Below, piece by piece: positions 29,383 to 36,357 of a stretch of 64,000 nucleotides of DNA (positions within the stretch are counted from its first letter, which is position 1; every line of letters begins with the position of its first letter). Origin of the DNA: Paracoccaceae bacterium. GTDB lineage: Bacteria; Pseudomonadota; Alphaproteobacteria; Rhodobacterales; Rhodobacteraceae. The position numbers were made by a program, and so were the translations under genes. The notes under the pieces were generated by a model that ran no database searches, was not told where the DNA came from, and saw only the letters and a list, made by a program, of their open reading frames with translations. Location: assembly GCA_024742695.1 (NCBI GenBank), contig JANSXY010000003.1, positions 186,001-250,000 on the forward strand, in the 5' to 3' direction.

Positions 29383-29838
29383 GGCGGCGGCCTCCAGAAG
29401 TTGCTGGCGGCGCCACTCGATCTGGCCGAGCCGGACATGGCGCAGGATTTCCACCAGCATGGCGGTCAAGAGCCCCATGTTCAGAAGACCGTTCGCCGCG
29501 GCCATGCCGGACAGGAGCCGCCATTCCTGCGGCAGCAGGATGTCGCCGAATCCCAGCGTCGTGAAGGCCACGAGCGAGAAGTAGACGGAGGCCTCCATCG
29601 TGATGAACACGCCCAGCAGCCGGAGCGCGAAGGCCCATAGCCAGACCCCGACGGTCACCATGCCCAGAACCCAAAGCACGGTGACCGCCAGCACCAGTGC
29701 CAGCTTCGGCCGGTGCGGATCGCGCATCAGCCAGGGACCGGAGCGCGCGATCAACGCCTCCAGCGCCCAGTAGGCCAGCCCGGCGAACAGGATCGAGGCG
29801 ACCATCAGCAGGCTTCCGATGGCGATCTGGATGAACAT
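29326..29838 (-). CDS. Small potassium-channel-like membrane protein
   Basis: A 170-aa membrane protein with helices near residues 5-27 and 44-72, a pore helix and filter VAFTTLGFGDI (about 92-102), and a last helix LLNMGLLTAMLVEIL, ending in a charged tail. TLGFGD is a variant of the potassium filter TVGYGD. There is no RCK or cyclic-nucleotide domain, so it is a bare ion-channel-domain protein (PF07885 type). GGAGGAG precedes the ATG at 29838. Its last 57 bases are antisense to the amidohydrolase 3' end. Confidence 0.78.
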   Translation of the reverse strand: MFIQIAIGSLLMVASILFAGLAYWALEALIARSGPWLMRDPHRPKLALVLAVTVLWVLGMVTVGVWLWAFALRLLGVFITMEASVYFSLVAFTTLGFGDILLPQEWRLLSGMAAANGLLNMGLLTAMLVEILRHVRLGQIEWRRQQLLEAAASAAEGHTPAADREHRREV

Positions 29839-29967
29839 GCAGGGCTCCTCCCGCGGTGCGTGCGATCCTAGCGGCGCGCGCAAGGCGGCGTCCAGCGCGG
29901 CACGGGTTGAATCCCGGGCCTGCGGCATCTGGACTCGGGCCGCCCGCTCGCCTATCCCGGCGCGATC

Positions 29968-30444
29968 ATGGCCAAGCCGAAGGACAATCCGAACTACAAG
30001 GTGATCGCCGAGAACCGGCGGGCGCGGTTCGACTATGCGATCGAGGACGATCTGGAGGTCGGGATCGTGCTGACCGGGTCCGAGGTCAAGGCGCTGCGCA
30101 CCGGGCAGTCGAACATCGCCGACAGCTACGCCAATGTCGAGAACGGCGAGTTGTGGCTGATCAACAGCTACATCGCGCCCTACAAGCAGGCCGGCATCTT
30201 CGGCCACGAGGAGCGGCGGCATCGCAAGCTTCTGGTGTCGAAGCGCGAGTTGTCGCGGCTGTGGCAGGCGATCGGCCGCGAGGGCATGACGCTGGTGCCG
30301 CTGGTGATGTATTTCAACGACAAGGGCCGGGTGAAGCTGAAGCTGGGCATCGCCAAGGGCAAGAAGGTCGCCGACAAGCGCGAGACCGCGGCCAAGCGCG
30401 ACTGGAACCGGCAGAAGCAGCGGCTGCTGAAACAGGGCGGATAG
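29968..30444 (+). CDS. smpB: SsrA-binding protein SmpB
   Basis: Partner of tmRNA in rescue of stalled ribosomes. Diagnostic parts are [45 protein letters not shown], and the conserved C-terminal tail [10 protein letters not shown] that enters the decoding site. It has 158 aa, the usual length. The start is fixed by the conserved N-terminus [10 protein letters not shown] although the ribosome binding site is weak. tmRNA itself is not in the window. Confidence 0.96.
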   Translation: MAKPKDNPNYKVIAENRRARFDYAIEDDLEVGIVLTGSEVKALRTGQSNIADSYANVENGELWLINSYIAPYKQAGIFGHEERRHRKLLVSKRELSRLWQAIGREGMTLVPLVMYFNDKGRVKLKLGIAKGKKVADKRETAAKRDWNRQKQRLLKQGG

Positions 30445-30453
30445 GCCCGGCGG

Positions 30454-30795
30454 CTAGAGCCGGATCACGTAATCCTTGCGCGTCGTCTCCACCACCTCCC
30501 AGACGCCGGTGAAGCCGGGGCGGATGATGTAGCTGTCGCCGGCGCGCAGATGCACGGGCGCGCCGCCGTCGGGCGTGAGGATCGAGTGGCCCGCAAGGAT
30601 ACGGATGTATTCCCACTCGTCATAGGCCACCCGCCAGGCCCCCGGCGTCGATTGCCAGATGCCGCAATAAAGCCCGTCGCGCTCCTCGATGTTCCAGGTG
30701 GTGTGGACCGGGTCGCCCTTGACGACCTTGCCGGGGTCGGGGCGTTCGGTCTCGGGGTCGATCCCGTCGGTGTCCACGGGCAGAAGTCGGGTCAT
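30454..30795 (-). CDS. Cupin-domain protein
   Basis: A small single-cupin protein of 113 aa. The beta-barrel core is WEYIRILAGHSILTPDGGAPVHLRAGDSYIIRPGFTGVWEV (residues 60-101), similar to the DUF861/ureidoglycine-aminohydrolase-like cupins, with few metal-ligand histidines left. It follows the binding-protein gene in the leftward cluster but is separated from it by the palindrome array at 30820-30973, so its expression level is likely set apart from the binding protein. No defined activity can be given. Confidence 0.8.
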   Translation of the reverse strand: MTRLLPVDTDGIDPETERPDPGKVVKGDPVHTTWNIEERDGLYCGIWQSTPGAWRVAYDEWEYIRILAGHSILTPDGGAPVHLRAGDSYIIRPGFTGVWEVVETTRKDYVIRL

Positions 30796-30819
30796 CGGTT
30801 CATCCCCTTACCAGGCGAC

Positions 30820-30973
30820 GGCAAAATCCTTCGCCGAAGGATTTTGCCGGGGTGGCGCGTGTCGGTCGGCAATATCTTTCGGCCGAAAGATATTGCGGGT
30901 GCGGTCCAAGGTCTTTCGGCCGAAAGACCTTGGACAGGCCGGGGAAAACTCTTCGGGCGAAGAGTTTTCCCCG
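30820..30973. repeat. Array of four palindromes with shared TTCGgCCGAA-type core
   Basis: Four consecutive inverted repeats fill the gap between the binding-protein and cupin genes. P1 30820-30848: GGCAAAATCCTTCG, C, complement, 14 bp. P2 30869-30896: GCAATATCTTTCGG plus complement, 14 bp. P3 30904-30935: GTCCAAGGTCTTTCGG plus complement, 16 bp. P4 30940-30973: CGGGGAAAACTCTTCG, GG, complement, 16 bp. All share a CTTTCG/CCTTCG/CTCTTCG core, but the outer arms differ and in each case both arms differ together, so pairing is kept while sequence is not. Likely roles are mRNA stabilisation, attenuation or partial termination. Confidence 0.85.
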
Positions 30974-30982
30974 CCCGGCCGG

Positions 30983-32455
30983 TCATTCCGTCCAGCGCAC
31001 GGCGGTCAGGTCGTTGGCCTGGGTCGGCGCGTTTTCCCACAGGCCTTCGATCTTCGCATTGGCGACGCCGGTCTTGGCCAGCTGGAACAGGTAGCCGTTG
31101 ACGTAGTCCTCTGCGATCTTGGTCTGCGCCTGTTTCAGCAGGTCCGAACGCTGGGCCGGATCGGTCGTCAGGTTCAGCCGGTCCATGATCGCCACGAAAT
31201 CGGCGTCGCCGTACTGGAAGTAGTAGTCCGGCCGGGCATAGATGTTGATGTCGGCGGGTTCGGTATGGCTGACGATGGTCAGGTCGAAATCCTTGCCCCG
31301 GAATACCTGTTCGAGCCACTGCGCCCATTCGAGGTTGGTGATCTCGGTTTCGATGCCGACCTCGCGCAGCTGCGCGGCGATGATCTCGCCGCCGCGGCGG
31401 GCGTAGGTCGGCGGCGGCAGGGCCAGGCGCAGCGTCAGGTCGCTCACCCCCGCCTCGGCCAGCAGCGCCTTCGCCTTTTCGGGGTCGTGCGCCGACAGGC
31501 CGGTGAGGTCGACATAGTCGGGATTATGGGGGGCGAAATGGGTGCCGATCGGCGTGCCGTAGCCGAACATCGCGCCATCGATGATCTCCTGCCGGTCGAT
31601 CGCGTGGGCGATGGCCGCGCGCACCTTGGCGTTCGACAGCGCCGGCTGGCGGTTGTTCATCGCCAGGATCGTTTCGCCCTCGGTCGAGCCGACGATCACG
31701 GAAAACCGCGGATCGGCCCCGAGTTGCGGCAGGGTTTCCGGCGCGGGGAAGTTCGGGAAGGCATCGACATCGCCGGCCATCATCGCCGCGAAGGCGGCCG
31801 TCGGATCGGAGATGAACTTGAAGGTGGCGCGCTTCAGCGCCGGTTTCGTGCCCCAGTAGTCTGGGTTCTCGACCAACTCCACCCGGTCGCCCTGGACCCA
31901 GTTGCCCAGCTTGAACGGGCCGGTGCCGACCGGCGCGGTGGCGGCCCCGTCCGCGCTTTCCGGGGCGAGGATCACCGCGTCGCCCCAGGCCATGTTGAAC
32001 GGGAAGTTGCCGTTCGGCGACGACAGGGTGACCGTCACGGTCAGCGGGTCCACCACCTCGACGCTTTCGATCCCGGCGAACAGCGCCTTCTGGGCGTTGG
32101 CGCTGTCTTCGGCGCGGGCGCGGTCGAGGCTGAACTTCACGTCTTCGGCGTCGAAGGCGGTGCCGTCGTGGAAGGTCACGCCGTCGTGCAGGTGGAAGGT
32201 GTAGACGGTGCCGTCGCCCGACACGTCCCAGCGTTCGGCCAGGGCCGGCAGGATCGCGCCGTCCGGCCCGAAGCGGGTCAGCCCCTCGAAGACATTGGCA
32301 TAGACGACCTCGTCGATCGCCGCGGCGGCGCCGCCGGTGGGATCTAGGTTGGGCGGCTCCAGCACCATGCCGATGGTAATCGAATCGGGCGCCGCCTGTG
32401 CCGCGCCCGCGGCCAGCGCGAATGCCGTCGCGGTGATCTTCAGACGGGTGAACAT
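30983..32455 (-). CDS. Family 5 ABC substrate-binding protein (peptide/opine type)
   Basis: Periplasmic binding protein of 490 aa with a signal peptide (ALAAGAAQA, cleavage near residue 21). Family marks: ITIGMVLEPPNLDPTGG, the conserved YANVFEGLTRFGPDG and LAERWDVSGDGTVYTFHLHDGVTFHDG (residues 68-94), AFNMAW-type core and the C-terminal lobe. No permease or ATPase genes are beside it; they occur about 15 kb away (12918-16254) without a binding protein. An M20 deacylase is upstream and a cupin downstream. Ligand unknown. Confidence 0.9.
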   Translation of the reverse strand: MFTRLKITATAFALAAGAAQAAPDSITIGMVLEPPNLDPTGGAAAAIDEVVYANVFEGLTRFGPDGAILPALAERWDVSGDGTVYTFHLHDGVTFHDGTAFDAEDVKFSLDRARAEDSANAQKALFAGIESVEVVDPLTVTVTLSSPNGNFPFNMAWGDAVILAPESADGAATAPVGTGPFKLGNWVQGDRVELVENPDYWGTKPALKRATFKFISDPTAAFAAMMAGDVDAFPNFPAPETLPQLGADPRFSVIVGSTEGETILAMNNRQPALSNAKVRAAIAHAIDRQEIIDGAMFGYGTPIGTHFAPHNPDYVDLTGLSAHDPEKAKALLAEAGVSDLTLRLALPPPTYARRGGEIIAAQLREVGIETEITNLEWAQWLEQVFRGKDFDLTIVSHTEPADINIYARPDYYFQYGDADFVAIMDRLNLTTDPAQRSDLLKQAQTKIAEDYVNGYLFQLAKTGVANAKIEGLWENAPTQANDLTAVRWTE

Positions 32456-32510
32456 TTTTTCTCTCTCCCTGTCCCCGTGTCCCTCTGGCGCCAGCTTGCG
32501 CCCGGATCGC

Positions 32511-33791
32511 TCAGCAAAGCAACTCTTTCAACACCAGCGCCATGACGCGCGCACTGTCCATCATGTCGTCGATCCCGATCCATTCGTCGGGCTGGTGGGC
32601 GAGATCGAGAATGCCGGGGCCATAGGCGATGCAGTTCTTCAGCCGCCCGATCCGGTCGATATGCTTCTGATCGTAGGTTCCCGGCGAGACGACGAAGCCC
32701 GGCGGCGCGCCCAGCACCGTTTCCACCGCGCGGGCGGTGGCGCGGACCACCGGGGCGGCGCGATCGGTCATCGTGGGCTGCACCTCGAAGAGGTCGCGCA
32801 CCTCGTAGTCGAAGCACGGACGGCGCGCCTTCACCGCCTCCAGCATCCGCGTGACCTCGCGCTTCACCTCGGCCACGTCCTCCTCGATCAGGAAGCGCCG
32901 GTCGATCACGATGCGGCAGCGGTCGGCGACGCAGGGCGCGGGCAGGCCGGTATAGCCCGCCTCCTGCTCGGCCTCGCCGCCGTGGATCGAGTTGATGTTG
33001 AGCGTCGATTGCCGGGCGCCCTCGGGGATCACCGGCATCGCGGTGCGCTTGCCGGCGAGAAGCGGGTAGAGCACCCGCTCCATCTCTTCCAGCACCGCGC
33101 CCATGTGGCGGATGGCGCTGTCGCCGAGGAACGGCATGGAGCCATGCGCGATGCGGCCCTTCGTCTCGATCTCGGCCCACCAGACGCCGCGATGGCCCAG
33201 GCAGATGCGATCCTTGTGCAAGGGTTCGGGGATGATGACGTGCTGCACCCGCGCCGGGTCGAAATATCCCCGTTCGGCCAGCCAGGCGACGCCGCCGTAG
33301 CCGCCCGATTCCTCGTCCGCCGTCGCGGATATCTCGATCGCGCCGGCATGGTCGGGGCAGGCGGCCGCGAAGGCCTCGGCGGCGATCACCGCGGCGGCGA
33401 TCCCGCCCTTCATGTCGCAGGCGCCGCGGCCGTAGATCCGGTCGCCCTCAACCTCGGCGGCGAAGGGATCGCGGGTCCATCCGTGGCCGACCTCGACGAC
33501 GTCGTGATGGCCGTTGAAATGCACGCAGTCGCCCGGCCGCGCGCCCTCGCGCCGGGCGACGAGGTTCCAGCGCGGATGGGTATCGCTGTCGCCGGGCGCG
33601 CCGGTGGCGCGCAGAACCTCGCAGGCGTAGCCGGACCGGGCCAGCCGCGCCGCGAGGTAGTCGCAGATCTCGCGGTAATTGCGCCCCGGCGGGTTCAGCG
33701 TGGGAATCCGGATCAGATCCCGCGTCAGCTCGACAAGCGCGTCGCGCCGGGCGTCGATCTGGGCGAGGATGTCGGGGACGGCGGCGGTCAT
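32511..33791 (-). CDS. M20 family deacylase (acetylornithine deacetylase/DapE-like)
   Basis: A two-zinc M20 amidohydrolase of 426 aa, like the ArgE/DapE-related group. Metal ligands lie in VHFNGHHDVVEVG and YGRGACDMKGG; the general-base glutamate is in SATADEESGG. The dimerisation domain carries KGRIAHGSMP. The ATG at 33791 starts the conserved part. It is the first gene of a leftward group with a family-5 binding protein and a cupin, so it probably deacylates or deformylates an imported compound rather than serving arginine synthesis, for which a better ArgE is at 40245. Confidence 0.85.
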   Translation of the reverse strand: MTAAVPDILAQIDARRDALVELTRDLIRIPTLNPPGRNYREICDYLAARLARSGYACEVLRATGAPGDSDTHPRWNLVARREGARPGDCVHFNGHHDVVEVGHGWTRDPFAAEVEGDRIYGRGACDMKGGIAAAVIAAEAFAAACPDHAGAIEISATADEESGGYGGVAWLAERGYFDPARVQHVIIPEPLHKDRICLGHRGVWWAEIETKGRIAHGSMPFLGDSAIRHMGAVLEEMERVLYPLLAGKRTAMPVIPEGARQSTLNINSIHGGEAEQEAGYTGLPAPCVADRCRIVIDRRFLIEEDVAEVKREVTRMLEAVKARRPCFDYEVRDLFEVQPTMTDRAAPVVRATARAVETVLGAPPGFVVSPGTYDQKHIDRIGRLKNCIAYGPGILDLAHQPDEWIGIDDMMDSARVMALVLKELLC

Positions 33792-33934
33792 GGTGCGGCA
33801 GGCTAGGGCGGGGCCGGGGGCCGCGCAACGGCCAAATCGAGGGACGTATCGGGACAAAGGGCTGGCGCACGGCGGCCGGAAGGCCCACATGTGGGGCGGG
33901 CGCGGCGACGCGATGCGCCCGGAGGGAAGGGGCG

Positions 33935-34207
33935 ATGCTGGCCTTTGGCAAACTCGCGGTGTTTCTGTTCCTGGCGCTGACGGTTGTGTTCCTGTCGGTG
34001 TCGGCCTATTCGCGCTCGGTGCGGCGCGAGAGGCTGGAGGAGGAGTGGGATGCGGATCCGAAAGGTGACGCGCCGGCCCGCGAAGCCTTCATCGAAGAGG
34101 GCCTGCGGGACTACGACCGCGGACTTCGGCGCCGGCTGATCTGGCTGGTCTACATCGTGCCGGCGCTTCTGATCCTGGCGCTGGTCTACTTCACCAACTA
34201 TTCCTGA
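33935..34207 (+). CDS. Small two-span membrane protein, unknown function
   Basis: A 90-aa protein with two hydrophobic helices, residues 5-24 (GKLAVFLFLALTVVFLSVSA) and about 68-86 (LIWLVYIVPALLILALVY), joined by a charged segment rich in Arg, Glu and Asp. GGAGGGAAGG gives a strong ribosome binding site. It is followed 7 bases later by a DUF1523 gene, with which it forms an operon. The topology suggests both ends on one side of the inner membrane. No motif reveals a role. Confidence 0.7.
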   Translation: MLAFGKLAVFLFLALTVVFLSVSAYSRSVRRERLEEEWDADPKGDAPAREAFIEEGLRDYDRGLRRRLIWLVYIVPALLILALVYFTNYS

Positions 34208-34214
34208 GGCCCGC

Positions 34215-34814
34215 ATGCGGTATGTCAAATGGTCCCTCGTCGCGGTGCTGGCGCTGGTCGTGCTGGCGTTCCTGCACTACACCCTGCCCGACCGCGACAT
34301 CGTGCGCATCACCTCGACCGAGACGCGGCGGATCGATTTCGGCGAGAACTCGGTGTTCTGGGCCGCGCCCGATGTCGGAACGGCGGCCAGCCCCAGCCGC
34401 GACGTGCGGTTCATCAACGCGGTGAAGCCGAACGGCAAGGTCATCGTCTACCGCAACGAGGATACCGGCTGGGGGTGGCCGCCCTATTTCAAGCTCGATT
34501 CCTCGAACCTTCAGGCCGAGGCCGATGACATCAAGTCGACGCCGGAGGCCCCGAAATGGGTGGTGCTGACCCATTACGGCTGGCGCAACGAGTTCCTGAC
34601 GATCTTCCCCAACGCGGTGTCCGTGCGCCCCGCCGAGGGGCCCGAGGAGCGGCTGATCCCGTGGCTGAACATGGTGATCCTCGCGGTGCTGGCGGCGCTG
34701 GCCGTCTGGCTGTGGCTGATGCTGGCGCAATTCCACGAACGGGTGATCGAACCCGCGCTGATCCGGTTCGCCGACTGGCGCGCGGGGCTGCGAAACCGGT
34801 TCTGGCCGCGCTGA
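34215..34814 (+). CDS. DUF1523 family membrane protein
   Basis: A 199-aa protein of the DUF1523 family: one N-terminal helix (LVAVLALVVLAFLHY), a periplasmic-looking beta-rich domain with IVRITSTETRR, VRFINAVKPNGK, VIVYRNEDTGWGWPPYFK and WVVLTHYGWRNEFLTIFPNAV, then a second helix MVILAVLAALAVWLWLML. Families of this type are conserved in Alphaproteobacteria but have no known function. It is cotranscribed with the small membrane protein before it. Confidence 0.8.
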   Translation: MRYVKWSLVAVLALVVLAFLHYTLPDRDIVRITSTETRRIDFGENSVFWAAPDVGTAASPSRDVRFINAVKPNGKVIVYRNEDTGWGWPPYFKLDSSNLQAEADDIKSTPEAPKWVVLTHYGWRNEFLTIFPNAVSVRPAEGPEERLIPWLNMVILAVLAALAVWLWLMLAQFHERVIEPALIRFADWRAGLRNRFWPR

Positions 34815-34820
34815 GCCGCG

Positions 34821-35156
34821 TCAGGCGTCGCGCGCGCCCTCGATTTCCCACCAGTCCAGCAACTCGCGCGCCTTGGGCGCCGAGATGCCGACGACCTGCA
34901 ACGCGTAAAGGTCAAGCCCGATCATCCCGGCCAACCGGTAGCCCTGCACGGCGCCGTCATGCGCCGGGCCGCCCTGCAGGAAATGCGCCTCGATCGTGCG
35001 CGCGGCGGACATCAGCGCGAAGATGATCTCGCCGGCCGAGGACTCGGGCCAGCGCAGCGCCATTTCGCGCGTCAGGCCACGCCAGCCGGCCGGACCTTCC
35101 ATCAGCCGCTCCAGCGCGAAAACGCCCATGTCCGTTGTGGCAGAGGGCAAGCCCAT
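34821..35156 (-). CDS. Conserved hypothetical protein
   Basis: A soluble, helix-rich 111-aa protein without a recognised domain; the central part reads PAGWRGLTREMALRWPES and ISAPKARELLDWWEIEG. I start it at the ATG at 35156; a GTG five codons upstream (35171) is also possible. It is convergent with the DUF1523 gene (6 bases between stops). An A/T-rich inverted repeat lies 19 bases before the ATG and may be its promoter or operator. Function unknown. Confidence 0.6.
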   Translation of the reverse strand: MGLPSATTDMGVFALERLMEGPAGWRGLTREMALRWPESSAGEIIFALMSAARTIEAHFLQGGPAHDGAVQGYRLAGMIGLDLYALQVVGISAPKARELLDWWEIEGARDA

Positions 35157-35174
35157 GCCGGTTCCAATCACTTA

Positions 35175-35190
35175 AATCAATGAATTGATT
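35175..35190 (-). promoter_or_regulatory. A/T-rich inverted repeat upstream of hypothetical gene
   Basis: AATCAA, TGAA, TTGATT: 6-bp arms around 4 bases. It stands out against very G/C-rich surroundings and lies where an operator or -10 region of the leftward gene would be. Confidence 0.4.
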
Positions 35191-35308
35191 CCATCGGTCC
35201 GGGCCAATGCCCGGCACCCCCACAATCCCAGCAATCGCGGTCCGGCGAAACCCACAATCGCACCGTTTTTTAACGAAGGGTTAACCGCGTCGCGCCCGCG
35301 CAGGGCCG

Positions 35309-35337
35309 TTGAAGCGCGCCCGGCCTTTCGCTAGCCT
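35309..35337 (+). promoter_or_regulatory. Candidate promoter of deoC operon
   Basis: TTGAAG and TAGCCT with a 17-base spacer, 41 bases before the deoC ATG. A/T-rich TTTTTTAACGAAGGGTTAACC lies just upstream (35268-35286) and could be an UP-like or regulator site. Confidence 0.5.
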
Positions 35338-35378
35338 CGCGGGGCCGGCCCTGCCGGGGCCGTGAAAGGGGAAGAGGC

Positions 35379-36350
35379 ATGTCCACATCGCAGCATGGCC
35401 GCCCGAACCGGCCCCGCAACGCCGGGACCGGGCTGCACACCGACTGGTTCGACGCCATCGCGGTGAACACGCCCGCCGCCGAACGGCGCGCCGCGACGCT
35501 GACCACCCGGCGCACGGTCAAGAAGGCCTGGCAGGCGGCCTGGCTGGTCAACGCGATCCGCTGCATGGACCTGACGACGCTGTCGGGCGACGACACCGAA
35601 GATCGCGTCGCGCGGCTGTGCGCCAAGGCGCGGCGGCCGCTGGGCGACGCGATCCTGGCCGGCCTGGGGCTCGAGGCGCTGACGGTCGGCGCGGTCTGCG
35701 TTTACCCGACGATGGTGGCGGCGGCGGTGCGGGCGCTGGCGGGCAGCCAGATTCCCGTCGCCTCGGTCGCGACGGGCTTTCCCGCCGGGCTGATGCCGCT
35801 GGATCTGCGGCTGGCCGAGATCCGCTATGCCGTCGATCAGGGCGCCGACGAGATCGACATCGTCATCACCCGCGCGCATGTGCTGGGGGGCGAGTGGGCC
35901 GCGCTGCATGACGAGGTGGCCGCGATGCGCGAGGCGGCGGGGGCGGCGCATCTCAAGGCGATCCTCGCCACCGGCGATCTCAAGACGCTCAGGAACGTCT
36001 ACAAGGCCTCGATGGTGGCGATGCAGGCCGGGGCCGATTTCATCAAGACCTCGACCGGCAAGGAGGGCGTGAACGCGACCCTGCCGGTGTCGCTGGTGAT
36101 GTGCCGGGCGCTGCGCGACTACGGCGACCGCACCGGTTTCCGGATCGGCTTCAAGCCCGCCGGCGGGATGAAGACCGCCAAGGACGCGATCGCCTGGCAG
36201 ATCCTGATGAAGGAGGAACTGGGCAACGACTGGCTGCGCCCCGATCTGTTCCGGCTTGGCGCCTCTTCGATGCTGGGCGATATCGAACGGCAGCTGGAAC
36301 ACCATGTCACCGGGCGCTACGCCGCCGCCTATCGCCACGCGATGGCCTGA
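35379..36350 (+). CDS. deoC: Deoxyribose-phosphate aldolase
   Basis: Cleaves 2-deoxyribose-5-phosphate to acetaldehyde and glyceraldehyde-3-phosphate. The 323-aa long form (common in Alphaproteobacteria) has CMDLTTLSGDDT, VCVYPTMV, the catalytic lysine region VYKASMVAMQAGADFIKTSTGKEG, and FKPAGGMKTAKDA. GGGGAAGAGG precedes the ATG. It leads an operon with an aldehyde dehydrogenase 7 bases downstream, which would remove the acetaldehyde. Confidence 0.94.
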   Translation: MSTSQHGRPNRPRNAGTGLHTDWFDAIAVNTPAAERRAATLTTRRTVKKAWQAAWLVNAIRCMDLTTLSGDDTEDRVARLCAKARRPLGDAILAGLGLEALTVGAVCVYPTMVAAAVRALAGSQIPVASVATGFPAGLMPLDLRLAEIRYAVDQGADEIDIVITRAHVLGGEWAALHDEVAAMREAAGAAHLKAILATGDLKTLRNVYKASMVAMQAGADFIKTSTGKEGVNATLPVSLVMCRALRDYGDRTGFRIGFKPAGGMKTAKDAIAWQILMKEELGNDWLRPDLFRLGASSMLGDIERQLEHHVTGRYAAAYRHAMA

Positions 36351-36357
36351 GGGGATC

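Noticed and set aside
29907-29935. Promoter for smpB, TTGAAT-17-TGGACT
   Set aside because: The -10 part is too weak to list as a feature.
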